DNA of 64,000 bases from Strix aluco. Taxonomy: Eukaryota > Chordata > Aves > Strigiformes > Strigidae. The first letter of the stretch is position 1, and the number at the start of each line of letters is the position of its first letter. The translations under genes were made by a program, and so were the position numbers. Positions 26,169 to 41,100 of the stretch are shown here, one piece after another. The DNA lies in the NCBI RefSeq assembly GCF_031877795.1, contig NC_133932.1, positions 37,587,180 to 37,651,179 of the forward strand, given 5' to 3'. The notes beneath the pieces are model-generated. The model was not told where the DNA came from, searched no databases, and saw nothing but the letters and a program-made list of their open reading frames with translations.

Positions 26169-29100
26169 GTAGGACACATTCATAACCTGTGAAATGAACC
26201 ACAGTGGACAAAATGTATGAACTAATTTAAAGCTGTGTAAATGGTAGTTACCAGTGATATGGGATGAGTCAGTCCCAGAAGATGATTATTTAAACTGTTT
26301 GAAATGGTTAAGTTTGCATTTCAAGCCTGAATGATCTGATGGCTTAGAGTGGGCTTCAGTATGCAGGAGTGAGCAGTGGATAGCATGGGGAGATGGGGAG
26401 GCTGCCCTTTCTCGCTTTCAGTGAGCAGGGATGTCCCACTTATTTGTCCTCCTTGCGTTCATGTTCCTCCTGTCTGGGACTGCTTTTAAGGGGCCATCTG
26501 TAGAGAACTCAGTATCAACGGCTCGTTTTGCTTCCAGAAATATGTGCAAATGATAATTTTGCTAGTTTGCCTCCAATTTACATTTCACATGTCTGAGTTT
26601 CAAAGTGAAGTCAGATAAAAGGTATCTTGGTGGCAGAGCTTTAAAGAAAATGTGAATATAAAGTGCCAAGTTGAATAACAGAGACAAGGCTGGGGTTTTT
26701 TGTTTTGTTATTGCCTAGCTGGAGTTTTAACAGACTCTGAAAGGAGGGTGCTGCAGTGGGATGAGAGGAAAGGTATTGTCATGGCTTCATAATTGGTGAA
26801 AGGAAACACGATGCAGGAATAAACACTGAGTTTGTTCTGAGCAGAGTGGTGTTCCCAGTGGAGTTGCACAGGGATGTGTGGTATTCAACAAGCTCTTAAA
26901 CAACCTAGTGAAGAGGAGTGAACTGTGAGGTGGCAGACTTTGCAGGTGGTGCTGAATTACTTAGGGCAGCCAAATCCAAAAAGAGACTAGGAAGATTTGC
27001 CAGAAAATGTCATGATGCCAAGTGAGTAAGTAATAAAAGAGCAGAAAACATTCAATGCAAAGCAGCACTTAACTGAAAATGTCTAGTGGGGGAAAAGAGT
27101 GGATATCTTGGAAAGAGAATAAATTGCTGAAAAAGAGAAAATTTTACTGCTTAGTGTCTTCAGTAAGAGAAATACAGGAAACCTGGCACTATATAAATCC
27201 ATAGAAAGCGTGTATCTTGAGTACTGGATGTTTTGTTAGCCTTTCCATTTCAAAAAGGGCATATTAGGTCTGAGAAAGGCATAAAGTGTGACAGAGATGA
27301 TCAAAGGTATGAGGAGGCCTTCATTAGACTGGGATATTTTTCTGCTTGTGAAAAAGAAGAAATAGTAAAAATGTATTAAAATAATTATATGGAGGCAAAT
27401 GATGAAGTGGTTATTCACAATTTCTCATAACAAAGAGAACTAGTGGCAACCAGTAAAACTACCAGAAAGAAGATTTAAGGCAAGTCAAAGAATACACTTT
27501 TCCTCACAGTATGTAGTTAAATAGTAAATCTCATGGTCACTGGATATGGGGGGAAACCAAATCATAAATAGGCTGAAAAAGGCTAGAAACAAATATCATG
27601 GAGGGTAGATCCACAGGTGCAGATGCAATCATTGTCTCGGGAAGTCCCTAGATCTCTTATTTTTGGACACTGAGAAGTTATAACAAAGAAGCCTCAATTT
27701 TTATTTGTTCTGTTTCTCTCATTATCTTCCTAAGCATCCAGAGCAGAGTACTATGTGTTTTAGAGGATTTCTATAACCCTTCTCTAATGCTTTTAGTCAA
27801 GCATGCCTGCAATGGGTGTTTTATTGCCCCACCTGCAAGCCATGCTGGGGCAGCAGGCATTGCCTACACTGTGCGGTGCAGCCACGGGAGCACACCCCAA
27901 AGCAGAGAGAAAAAGTGTATTGCGGAGAGACGAGTGTTGCTCTTGAAAGAAGTATTGCTGCTCTCGGGATGTCGGGAGTCACAAGGCTGGGCGGCGTGTC
28001 TAGGCTGCCGAGGTGGCTGCGTGGCACAGCTGGTCTGAGCATCCCCCTGGGCAGGCACGGCGTGCCCTGTGGCAGCAATAGCGTTGCAGACCACAGGGCC
28101 AACATGCAGAGTAGGGTCCCAGCCTGCTGCCAGGATTTTGGTGGCGGTGCTGCTGTGGTGCTCTCTGAATGGGGCCCCTCACCACTGGAGACAGTGCAGG
28201 AGGAGAAGAGTAGTCAGCAGCAGAGCCAGGAGAGGCTGGAAGGGACAGCTGTCAAACAGTGAGTAACAGAAGAGATGGGAAGACATACTTGAGGGCTGTG
28301 GAGAGGTTTGTGTGCAGGTGGGTGGAAATATGTGTTGCTGAGTACCAGTAGACTGATGTTACTTGACAGAAACATCCTATAAGCATTTAAAAAGTCTTGT
28401 TAACATAAGCAAATAAGCTAGTCCTTTTCTGCAGGCTTTGACAAGCTCTAACCTATTTCAGTTTTCAAAAAGCTCAGCTGCAGGGCTGTTGGTTTTTGAA
28501 ATAAACTTGAGATGTGCTAAAGAAAAAGCTTACCAAATCCAAAACAATTTATTGCAGAGCTGTTGCTGGAGCAGTGGGCCAGTAATGAGGCAGGGAGGGC
28601 AGAAGACAAGGTGGGGCAAGCAAGAGACAAAAGATAGAGTGAAAAGAAAAAGGAATTTAAAACAAACTGGAAGGAAAATAATGTAGAAATTCAAACAGAA
28701 AGAGCAGAGAAGGAAGAGAGGAAGACAGAAACTAGACACAAAACCAGAAGGATAAAAGGCAGTATTGATGGAAGGGAGATATGGATATAGAGGGGGAGAT
28801 TATTTTGAAAATGATAATGAGGCTGAAAAAAAAGGAATCATTATGGCAAAAGGAGAAACCCATCCTGTTCTTCACTGTGCTGCATCCAAACAGGTCACTT
28901 ATAAAAGGGGAAAGACAGAGTCAGCAGAGGAGAGGAGGGAGGGAAGAGAAGGTAGCCATGTCCCAATGCCCTTGTTGCTGAAACCTTCAGTATGAAAAAG
29001 TGGTCCTTCAGAGTTAGTTCAAGTGTGGAAGAAAAAACGTTGGTGACGAAGGCCAAGGGCAGTTCTTTGGCAAATGAGGTTCTCTCAGTGCAGGTGTCAT

Positions 29101-32100
29101 CCAGGGAACGAGATGCATTTTTGTTCAAAACCCGCAGTGATGTGAGTGAATTTGTGTGACAGAGGAGGAAATAAACAGCTCATGAAGCGGTTGGTGTATA
29201 CTCTAAATGCTGTTGGGAAGGACTGAGCAACTGAAATACCATAAATACTTATCAGTTTAAGCAAACTTTCACCACTGGTGACTGCTTTATAAACATTTAG
29301 TGATGTACCTCAAAGAAGGTGTCCTAACTCAGCTTTGTTCTTCAAAAGACAAGGGGTAATGCAATATCATGAAAACAGCCTAACATTTCCATATTGCAAA
29401 GGTGGTATTTGCCTGGGTGGGAATTCTTATTGGTTGTGTGTGGGGAAGCAGATGTTAAACCAGCTGTTAAGAGCTGAACATGTAATTCCTGTAAATTGCA
29501 ATGACAATATAGCCTGAGGCCTTAATTTGTCTAAAAGCGCCCATCTGCAAGATATCTTTTAAGCAGTATGTAAATGAAACTAGCACTAAAATTTTCTCCT
29601 TAGTGCAAGAAGCAAGGTCCAGCAACAGGACTGATAGCACTGGCTTAAGGTACTGGTAACTGGGTTTAGAACCCATTTCTGTCATGAATGTCCTCTTTGA
29701 CCTTACACAAGTTACTTTATCAGTGTTTGTACGTGGGTTGGACAATGGAACGCACTGTTGGTTCAGGACTCCACGTGCTATTGCAGGATAAAAAATAAAA
29801 GCAAGAAGATAAAGAGGCAAAGTTAAAACCACCAAAAATGTTTTGGCAGCATGTGGAGAAGGCTCCTCAAGTTCCTTTTCTGGTTGTGCTTTACTCAGTT
29901 CTAAATGGAGGCAAGGCTGAGCTACATCCCAATCCTCAGTCCTCCCGCTACCCATAGGATCCCCATACAGGGCTTATGGACCTGCTCCCTGGCTCGCAGA
30001 AATCAAAGACCATCTATTGCTCCAGTAGGTATGGTTGGTGGAAGAAGATGTAGAACCTACCATGCCTATGGACTGATAAAAAAATTATTAGATAAATGGA
30101 GTAACTCATACCTACCTGACTATACTGTCTTGACTGTCTGAAGAAAACAAAAGCAATATTAGCCATGTATTTTTAGAGATGATCACTGATTATTCATGTT
30201 TAGGGTTAGATTTCAAGACTATAATGGAACTCACAGACATGATCTCATAGCAAATGATTAATTAACAGCTAGCAGTGTACTGAAAGTCACATCATTTATT
30301 CAGAGCCATGGCAAACCATGGCTTCTTAAAGTAAAGTGTTTGAACAGGCATGGAAATAAATTACAAATGCACAGAGATCAGTTTGCATTAAGAGGAGCAG
30401 TGTGGATAAGTACTGCAGCTCCTGTTTCATGAGCAACTAAATGCATTTTGGTGTTAACTCTAAGGAAGTTTGTTCATGGCTTTGGCTGTCATCATGGTAG
30501 CTGGTTATGTCCACTTCAACTAGTCAGGAAGACTTCAAAGTGTAAAAATAAAAAAACCCAGCACATGAACATGTTACAGATGCCGTAGATGTACAGGGGG
30601 TAGTATTGTAAAGGCTGTCTACAATATGAATCAAGAAAAAATAGATAATTCAAAGACACATTTGAGGTTAGGACAGTGTCTCAACCCTGGTAATATAAGT
30701 TATGAATAGAACTCATGACAACTGGATGTTGAATATCAGGGAAGAGGGACATACTATGTGACAAACGGTCTCACTAGAATGCACGTCATCAGTGCACGTC
30801 CATTAGAAAACCTGTAGCTGTACTGTAAATGATGCCAGCCACATACATGTGGCCAATCCCTAACATTCAGAAAGTGACAAATAGAAAAGAGAGGAAATGG
30901 CTTTTAGGCATTTTGCCAGGTTAACTGTTTGTAAAGCAACGTATTAAGGTATGCACATAGATTTGATTGCTGAGTTCGTCTTCAAGCTGTTCCATGTTTT
31001 AAAGCATTTAAGCTCACCTTTACAAGTCTGAAGAGAGCTTTGAATAAATGCTAGTGGAAAAAATGAGCCATTTAAGTTGAACATAAATATGTTTTATTGT
31101 ATCTTATCTGGCTTTATTAACTATCAGTGGAAGTGAAGTTTGCTTTTCGTTTAATGTTTTCTTGCTCACACACAGGTGTACTTTGGAGAATGAGGTGCAT
31201 GGCAGAGGTAATATAACCCAGGAAGGTGGAAAATTTTTGTAAAGGTTTTTGTAAACATGAGAGAACTCAGAGTCAATTACACAAAGAACCAGGGAGAGCT
31301 AGGTTTGTATAATCCTGCAAAACAAAGAATGAAAAGGCTCTTGTCTGTAAATACATGCGGCGGGTGGGAGGAAAGAGAGGAGCTATTTATACTAAAGAAC
31401 AATTCTTGGCACAAACCTGGTTAGATATACACTGCCTAGGATTAAATGTGAGCTGGGAATTAGAAAATAATGTTAACATTGAAGCAATGAGATTACAGAC
31501 CCTATGTCCTGGGTGCATTCACCAAGGCTTTGGTTGCAACATTGTAACTGAGATTGTGCTCTGGTTCCATTTATACAACTATCAAACATCTCTTTTGTGG
31601 GAAACAATACAGCATATTCTCCCTTACTCGCATTAGCTATTGACTGAATGAAAAATGAATATTTCAATAATTTATAATTAATTAATAAACTACCTAAAAT
31701 GTGCAAAACCTGGGTTGAATGAAACTTTAAAAATCACATGATTGTCCTGAATACTCTTAGCAAGGGAGAAATGGCCTTTTCAGACTTTCTTTCTCCTAGA
31801 AAATAATTGACACTTATTCTCAGGCCAAAATTGCAGACATGGAGTTTTAATTAGACTGCTATGGACTGTAGTATCTAATTGCTGTAATTATGCAGGCTAG
31901 AGCCTGAATCGTTAGGGGTAGCACTGGCAGTCCTGGTGCTTCCTCAGCATGAATGTTTCCCAGTAAGTGACAAAAAACTCACGGTGAGGTAGATCTCACT
32001 GGTAGGACTTCTTGGTCTGCAGGGACCTTGTGAAATCTCCATCCTTGGAGATACTCAGATTTTGGCTTGACAAGGCCCTGTGCAAATGGCCTAACTGTGA

Positions 32101-35100
32101 AGTTAGCTCTGCTTGGAGCAGAGGATTGGGCTAGAGGTTTCCTGAAGTCCCTTGCCACTGAAACCTTTCAATGCCCCTTTCAGTGCAGGTGAGCACTAGG
32201 CCAAAAGGGAGCAGACCGGAGCTTAGAGGCAGGTGAAGAGATGATAGCAGCTGTGGGGGATGAGGAAGAGCTGTGCCCAGTGGGATGCATGCAGAGCACG
32301 GGCAGTCCCCTGAGATGAACCTCGGTGACAGCAGGGCCTGCAATGGCAGTCCTCTCCCTCTGCCTCCACGCCACCTGCAGCCGGCAAGGCTGCGGGTGGC
32401 AGTGACTTAGTAAAGTGACTGGCTTATGAGGGCATACCATTTTGGGGACCCCAATACAGGAAAGACATTGGTAAGCTGCTCTCTCAAGGCCTGTTCCCTA
32501 AGACACCAACCAAATAATCTGGGATGTTCTTACAGCGTGAAGGTTTGTCCCTCATGAAGAGTAGGGTGTATGATGGTCTCTCTCTGAGCAGTGCTTTAAG
32601 ATTTGCAAACCTTCAAAACCCCTGGCTATTTCAGGGACTGAGGTCACAGCTGCTGCTTTGATAAAGAAGGTCTCTGCCTTCGTGCTTCCTTCACTTTTTG
32701 CTTGGTAGAAGCGAGTGCTTCTGCCCATGTGCAGGAGATCCACCATCTGCTCAGGCAACAGCTGCACCTTTATTCCTCTGAGGGCGATGAGAAGCCTCGA
32801 GTCTGTTGAGGAGGAAAGGAAAGCAAAATGCATTCATTAGAAAGGAGCTTTCAGTTCTGAAAAATAGTAGACAAAATTCATACTATCTTTTAAGGAAGAA
32901 AACCTCCTGAATTACGGCAGCTCTGGTTAACAGAAAGCCTGAGAAGGTGGGTAAGTATGTATGTGATGCATGCATGAGAATTAAGGGAAGAGACCGATGA
33001 ATAGGGGAAGGATCACAGAAGGATATATGCTGGGGCTGCAAAAAATCAGTGGCAATCTGAGGTATGGAAAAGGGACCAGTTACATACTCATTTATTTCTT
33101 TAAAGTCTAGGGAACTCATATATTATTTAAAAGTGGAACTTTTTTTCTTTCAGCAAAATGATAAGTCAGCTTTTTAGTGAACCACTGAAGAGAGACAGGT
33201 GATTTTGGAGTGGGAGGAGGAGAGACAAAAAAATCAAAGGTATCTTTAAAGAAAAGCATTTAATCTAAACTGGAGCTGAAAGATTAGATTGTGCATCTCC
33301 ATCTTTGAACTGGTTAAGATCTTTTAAACTATATAAACATGTACTTCTTGGGTTTGTAATGATTGGCTTGAGGATCCATTATAACGATGTAGCATTTGAC
33401 CACTGCGTACTGCTGTAGGATTAACATTACTCAGTTGCAATTTCAATTCACCATGCATATCTTTAACTACTTGCTGACAGGCATTATAGAAAATGAGACA
33501 AGAATCTTTCCCTGAAAGTGTCAGGTACTGATGACTGTCAGAGATGAAGTGCCAGCTCAGCTGAATCAACAGCCTTTCCTAATACATGACTAAGTGCTTA
33601 ATACCCCAGTGCTCCTAGTGAATAATACTCTCTGAACCAGGGCACCTTGCTTTTTAGCCTTAAATTGCTGGCAGTGAAAATTAAGTCAAAGGCCTTTCAT
33701 GGTGGTGTTGTACATATATTTATAGACTGTGGTTTTTTTCTTCCTTCCAGGTCTTGGCTTTTGTTACTCTATTATAAATGGCCCTACTAATGCAACAGTC
33801 CTTGCTGGTTCAGAAGTCCGGTTTAATTGTACTGTGTCGGTAGGATGGGTAATTCTCATTTGGCTGTCCAATGGAAATCCTGTCCTCACTGTCATCAATT
33901 CTCAAGGAGCTGTTGAAACATCAGACCGCTTCACCTCTCAAAATTATACCAGTAGCATTGGGTTTACCTCAGAGCTGATCATCCGCAACACCCAGCTGAG
34001 TGACTCTGGAAAAATTGAATGCAGCACCCAGCAACCTAGTGAGAACAGCTTTGCGTTTCTTTCTGTTCAAGGTGCGTATAGCCACCAATAGAAAGCTATT
34101 TTATTATGCTGCACTTAAAGGAATCCTCTGATGAATTGCTCAAATTATCCCTGTGAAGGAGTACATGCTCTCATTTACCATTCTTTGCCTCCTGTCCTCC
34201 TTGTCTTAATTTGACTGTCAAAGCAGGTTTTAAAGTCACATTCAGAGTACCATTGACAAAGGTTATAGCTGCCCTTGTTTTTTCCTGTTACATCTCTTAT
34301 TCTTTACTGGATTTTATTAAAGCACCTAAAGGCTATATCAGATTCACCAGCAGTCAGTCAAAAACTATCTTTTTGGCTAGAAATAGTATAGATTACCCCT
34401 ACGCACATCTTTGTACTTGAACCTTCTGCTGTCTTTAGGGCAGATGTCCCTCCTGCTTTCTGACTCAGGAATCAGTCTGTATCCAGCTTATTTGAGTTTG
34501 ATTTAATGGCATGTAGAAGTAAAGCCCTTGAGACACAAGGTGATACTCTTCATGTGATTCTGCTGCAAGCTACCATTTCCAAGGAACAAAGTTCCTATGT
34601 GTCAAGCACCTGCATTTGAGACCTCTTCCTCCTCTCTGAAGCATCAGTAGTGACAGTGGGCAGCCAATAAAGCAAAATCTAACCACCAGACGCTATCCAT
34701 TTGTCAAAGATGTGCTTCATGCCATGAGAATATCTCATCATCTACCCATAAACCTTTCCTGATAAAATCCGAACATACTTAAAACTTAGAGAGAAACATT
34801 GTTATTTCGTTATGTTGTCCTTCAGCTGGAAATATATCAGGATAGCTAAAAAGTATAATTTCCTGCTTTTTATTGGAAAGTTACTGAAAGATGAGGCTTG
34901 TGCTTTAGACATACTGGACAATGTGTCCACGAAGTTGCAATATCTGCATGTTTATATCATGCATATGGTGTATCTGTGTTAATAATGATTGTTTTTCACT
35001 TCGTATCTCAAGGCATAGCTATTTCTGGGTAGCAAGATAAGACTTAAAACTATCAGCAGGAAAGCAATGCAGCCAAATATTCTGAAGGAACAAAACATCT

Positions 35101-38100
35101 TTTCCCTCCTACAGTTAATGGATCTTTATTCATCAAAAATAGCACCTTAACAGTAAAAGAGAACAAAACAATTGAAATTGTTTGTGAAGCCTTAGGATGG
35201 GCTCCATCTCCAGACATTACGTGGATGACAAATGACTCTGTCATTGATAAGTCGAGGTATGTTACCCAGCAAAGTCAAGGATCTAATGGCCTGCACAATG
35301 CACTGAGCATCCTAACTTTGACTCCGATGGACACTGAGATTTTGACTTGTTTAGCTGACATAGAAGCACTCCCTAACCCTCAGAATGCAACTGTAACTGT
35401 TATTTTTGTCACCTCTACTATAGGTAAGTGAATGCTTGTTGTACTTTGCCTATACTCAGAAGTATGCTTTTTGTTTTATTTTGAAAAGTCTTTTATTTGA
35501 AAATGAAATACTATGAGATGTGCAAAGGTGATAGAAATAAGACCCAGTAGTCACAATCTGATACATAGGTAGGGTTAAATTCACATCTGTGAGAGGACTG
35601 GTACAAGTCTAATGAACCACAAAGTCCAATTTAGGACTGTGCAAGACAAATGAAGCAGTACATCTACCACTGACTCCTACTGTGAATTCACTGCGAAGAA
35701 AACTGGCCTTTGCTCCTTGACCAAGTAAACATCTAATGAATTCAGATCTTAAATATCCTTGATTAGGCCATGCCTGCTATATTAACATAATTTGTTAGAC
35801 CTCATTTACTCAAAGACAAACCCTCAGGTGAAATGCTCTCCATAATATTCAATACCAGTTTTACCACTGACTTGGAAAAAACCCCTAGATTTTACTCCCA
35901 GTTTCTGCACACAACCCAGAATAGATTCTGTACTAGCACTTCAGGTGCAAATAGAAAGCTCTCCATATGAGCAGTGACCAGATGCGATGGAGCTGTTGTA
36001 GTATGGTGGTAGCGTCCCCAGGGCTGCAGTGAGGCTGGCACCTAATTGCAGATGGTAGCATTTATATGTAGGAACTTCTATACCATATATCTATCACCAA
36101 TCTGCTACAAGAAAGCCTGTGTACGTGGTATATTTACCCATTACAGAACAAGAATCGGGTCATCAAGAGAAGCTGCATATTCCTGGGCCTTACCTCAAAG
36201 TATTCTTAGATCAAAGAGCCATTGGGCCTGCTTTCTCTTCCTGGGATGGTCTCTTTCGCATCCTAGAGGAAGGTTAGAAATGTCCTGCAGCAACAGATGT
36301 GGAATTCTTTGGATGGTGAATTTGGTTGCTTTTTATTGCCTTTTATTTAAGGAAATTCCAGGTGGCTTTAATCCAAGCATGGGTGTTGGGCAAATCTCTC
36401 AAGAACAGTTAGCAAGACCTTTGATAACCCTAACTGTTTTTGCTAAGGTTGTCAGCATTTTCTGTAATGCTGCTGATCTTTGGCCTCACCGACATCCTGT
36501 GGAAATTAAATTTCATAATTTAACACATTCACAGTACTAGGAGGTTCATCCTATGAAAAAGGTGATTTTTATCTGATCTGTGCTGCCAGTGTGGAACAAA
36601 GCAAGTGGGACTAACGCTACAGGTTTGCCTCAAACTCTAACAAAATCCCATGAAAAATGTGTTTGTTTTTTTTCCAAGCCATAACACAATAAGAAGAAGT
36701 AAGAGGAAGCTTCTCCCTTTGGGTTAGCAGTGTTTAATGCAGAGGAGGGAGACAATACAAAACTGTCCTTAGGAGCACTTCTTTGTTGGGACTAGCCAAG
36801 CGTCTCAGGGTTACTGGTTATAGGTATGCTGTCTCCTATGGTGACACAGTCCACTCTACAGTGACATCTCTTTTATTAGCCTTATCCTGTGGTACAGGAA
36901 ACACATAGATTATATGGAGTTTTTTGCAGTGGATCTATGCATCCCCAGATGTCTTCTGTACAGAGTAGAGCCTGGAATCTATGTTTCTTTCTACAATGTG
37001 GTGAACATTGTGAACTTCTATAATCATGTTGACAGCTTCTCTTGATGAACTGATTCTTCTTCTGTAATGGGTGAACATGGCACATACAAAGACATTCTTA
37101 CAGTGGATTGATGAGGGGTTTGGCATAGAAGTTTGACATAAACAACTGAGGAGGTTGAGTAACACTGCCTTTTATTTTAAGTATGAGTCATTATTAACAA
37201 GCCTTTTTCAGAAGTACTTGCTTTGTAATGCAGTTGAAAAAGGTCATTTCACCATTCTTAATTGACTTTTTTGTAGTCACATTGATCCTAATTACTGACT
37301 AAGCAAACCAGAACTATCCCAAGGAAATTAATAAATTCCCCTGCCTACTCATTTATGAAGTACTGAGGTATCCACCCTCAGTTTCTATAGCTACTCATTG
37401 TAAATCAGAAGAGGAGAAAAACAGATGTCATGAAGCACAATTAGTGTATAATTAATGATTGTATAGGACCATCATTCATTCTCTTCAGAGAAATCATTGT
37501 GCAGCAGCAGACACTTAAAATTTGTCAGGATATGAGAATATCAAGTCTTTAAATTATTAGAATGAAATAAAGACATGGCATTGTGACAGAGGAAGATATA
37601 TAATGTATGTATCACACTTGAAACCTCAGAGCTTGTCTGACTTTTCATATATAGACTCAGCCTTAGCTCTCTGTTGTCAGGAAAGAATAGGACTAACTTC
37701 AAACATGTAAGGAGTTCTTCCCAAAACGACTGCAATATCAATTTCAGCCTTCACTTAAAAGCTTGGGGAATCAAATTCCTTCATGTTCCTCACAAGCAAT
37801 ACCCATCCATTCACAAGAACTGCAACCAAAAACCTGAGTCATCTTCAGCCAGCCACCATTGAATTGTCCTACCTTAGTGCACCTCTAGATCAGTCTTAAT
37901 CTCAGACCTTTCCATACAAGGTGATGCATTTTTATGTCAGTCACTCCTCCTCCAGAGTTACCTCATGCACAGTGGTGTTTGGCTGAGCCCCAAATTTGGA
38001 AACTCCTAGGGAGTTATCCCAGCAGATGCATTCACAGAGCTGTTATTGGGAAATGGGGTCCATGGCAGAGTCCCTTAGCTGGGCCCAAGCTCTCTTTGGC

Positions 38101-41100
38101 TTCAGTGTTGACTTCATGTGGACCTGCAGAAGATGAAGATAGGGAATCTGCCATGAGCCTGATCTTCCTTTGCTTTTTAAGTTAGCCAGAAAGCTCCAAA
38201 GTATCCAAGCAGTGCTGTGCAGCTTTTCCCAGTCTCTCATTTCTCCTTGGTCACCAGCATGTGCCAGGGAAGATCCCCTTTTCTGCAGATACTTAGCCCA
38301 AGTAGAGTTTTTGGGCAGCTTTGGGAGGAGCCAGAGGTCGGGATAGCAGCAGAGGATGGGCCCTGTAGAATGAGGAAGTGGCTTTGTCCATGCTAAGCAC
38401 CTCATGTAACTTGATGTGGATTTACTAATGGGGCTAAAAGGAGTTTGATTCTCTCAAGCCTTAGTGCCCCTCTCTTGCACCTCTACTTGCATGTTGAGCT
38501 GGCTGCTCCTGTGTTCATATCTGCTGGTCCCAGCTCCAGTTTCTTTCTGTAACCTTTCTGTAACCTCCAATGATGAAGTGCTGGGAGTGTTTGTGTTGTG
38601 TCCTGTCCTTCTCAATTCAGCTCTGTAGATACTCTTTTGGCAGGTAACCTGAACCTGACAGGGAGTGAAATACCTTGGTGTGGCAACCAGCCTGGAGGCA
38701 TGGGCCAGTGCAGGTGTGTTTAGGTCCTCCCTTCACACTAAAGTTAAGCTTTGCCCTGTAGCTAAATAGCTGTCTTTCATATTTTAGGCATCTTGAAATC
38801 CCTGTGGCATGCTTTATGGAACAAAATATGATAAAATATAGATATTTTTGCAGTACTTCTAGATAAAAATATTATGAACAAGTTTATCATCAATTGTAAT
38901 AACAACTGATTACAGCCTACAGAATTAACTACTAGTTTGCAGGTCACTGTGTGCTTGTTTTCTCTAATAGTCAGAAAAAATTTAAAATATGCTGATTGAA
39001 CATTAGGATTAGAGAAGACGAACAAATTTCTTGATCATAATGAGCTTTGGAGAGCGTAGACTCTGAACAGGGGCTCTGGTCCTGTATCTCTGCAGTCTGA
39101 AGCCTCCAAACCCCAAACATATGTCCAGACAAATTTGTAAACAGAAAATTTACTTTATTCCCTGCCATAGGTAAACCAGCAGGTACTCTGGTTCATACAT
39201 CAGGGGGATAGCCCTGACACTGCATCTACCAGTCACCTACATTGCTGTGGTACCTTTTCCAGAGGCTGTCAGCTAAATGTGGCCATGCAGGTGTTGACTG
39301 GGACCTCTAATGAGGAAATGGCAATCATAAACCCCATGCAACAGAATGGGTTTTGTCAAGTTTGGATGTGTCTCGCACTTGTAATTTGGATCAGAAGCTC
39401 GTTTCTAAACAACTGTCAAAATTATTTTGGGGCTGCTTTTCAAAGGGTAGCCAAATTAGAGGTGCTTCTGAAATATTTGGTCAGAACCGAAGGGCGGGAT
39501 GATGTGACAGTCAGAACTGACATCTTCCTTGTGCATCCAGCTGCATGAGAAATATGAGGTATTTTTAAAATTCTGTGCATGTGGGAGCTCTGTAGGAAGA
39601 CTGGTCATAGCAACCGATTTCAGCAAGACACAGAATTATCTTTAAATCACCTAATTTAACTCTGTAGATTACAGCAAAGAGAAAGTAATAAGTTAATGTT
39701 GTGAGAATGCTGGTAGAGAAGATGTGTTAGTAGCTGCATATTCCCAAATGGTGCTATGCTCTAGAGGTTTTGCTCTTTGCTGCTCTTTAAGTGGGTAACA
39801 GATGCCCTGCCAAGTATGTCCCAAAATCAAACACCTGCTGAAATCAGTGGGAGAAATTCGGGGATGGAATTAATCAGAAAACTGTATCTACAGGCTAGAG
39901 ATCTCCATCTGTACTGGTCACCTAAGACTATTGCTGTGGTTTGTGGGGAGAAATGGACACTTCTTCAGAGCTGTTCATCTTATCCAACACATACACATTT
40001 AGCCAAATGAATTGTAACCCAAAATACCTATTTTCTCTCCACTGACAAGAGCAGCTAGGCAAGATGCTTAATATCTGCAGTATAGACATCTAAATTGAGT
40101 CTTAACCACTCTCCCCAACCCCAGATGTCTTCAAAGGATGCTGGGAGGCCTATCTCATCTACAAAATAAAGTTTAGGTTGGAAGATTGAAACCCTGTGGT
40201 TTTCAGAAGAGAAGTAGCAGTGGGAAAAGTCATAATTGCAGTAAATAATTTGCATTTGGAAACATTTTCAATTCTTCGGTACTATCTGTAAATACACAGT
40301 CCGTCATTTGGAAAACACAAACTCCTGTTTAAATAATCAACAAGCAGTTAATAGCTTGTCACAGAAAATGTAAAACTTCTGAAAAGGATGCTTTGAGACT
40401 CTGATAGTACAATGTTTCTCCATTTAATTTAACAGAAAATGATTACAGTGAAGACAGCAGAAGCACGTGGGTTATTGTACTTGCAGTTGTGCTTTCATTT
40501 GTTGGCATTATTCTTTTGATCATTATTGTTGTGGTGGTTGTACGCTGCTGCTGCCTAAAGAAGAAAGGTAAGTGGACCTTCACAATTGGGCTATACATTA
40601 AAAAGTATCTTCAATTAGATATGGATCTCCTAGTTGTGCCAGCACTGGTGCTGTGCAAAGACCTGTAAGCAGAAGCGTGAGCAGACAGATCCTGCTCTTA
40701 ACCATGACCTGGTTAAGATGCTCCTTACCTTCACCTTGCTGTTTCTCTTACAGATTGGTTCCAAAGTTATCAGTGTCAGCCATTCACATTAACTACAGAG
40801 GGGCTGTGTTTTTCAGAAGTATGTTAACTTTCAACGATTTTTAGTTCCTATGCTGAGGTTCTTCATTGGAGCATACCTTCAGTGCTGTGTGCCTAATTTC
40901 CAATTTCTCTGTAAGCTGTCCTACAGGGATGTTGCACAAGTTTGTAAACAGGGAGGAGAGATGCCCCTGTGGTAGCTGGAACACAGCGCACGCTCTAAGA
41001 GGAGCTCTGTAGTAGGTCACATTTTAGTTTTCTGCATTTTAAACACTTCTTTTTTTCTTCTTTCTCAGGATCTACATATCAAAATGAAATAAGGTAAGCT

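Larger units (their letters stand above)
27621..33750 (+). other. Rest of IGSF5 intron 1
   Basis: A GC-richer stretch at about 27.82-28.26 kb has overlapping open frames on both strands but no recognisable domain; I treat it as non-coding. A purine-rich tract and a CR1 3' end lie further along and are listed separately. Otherwise nothing is recognised. Confidence 0.5.
35424..40435 (+). other. IGSF5 intron 3
   Basis: This 5.0-kb intron contains the inverted-repeat pair listed separately. The plus-strand open frame at 36046-36540 starts inside one of those copies and has no recognised domain. I see nothing else. Confidence 0.7.

Noticed and set aside
27787..28266. GC-richer region with ORFs on both strands, considered as an extra exon or gene
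   Set aside because: There is no domain and no matching phase with the IGSF5 exons on either side; exons 1 and 2 already join in frame.
36046..36540. 164-codon plus-strand ORF in IGSF5 intron 3
   Set aside because: It begins inside an interspersed repeat that is also found inverted at 37030-37139 and shows no domain.
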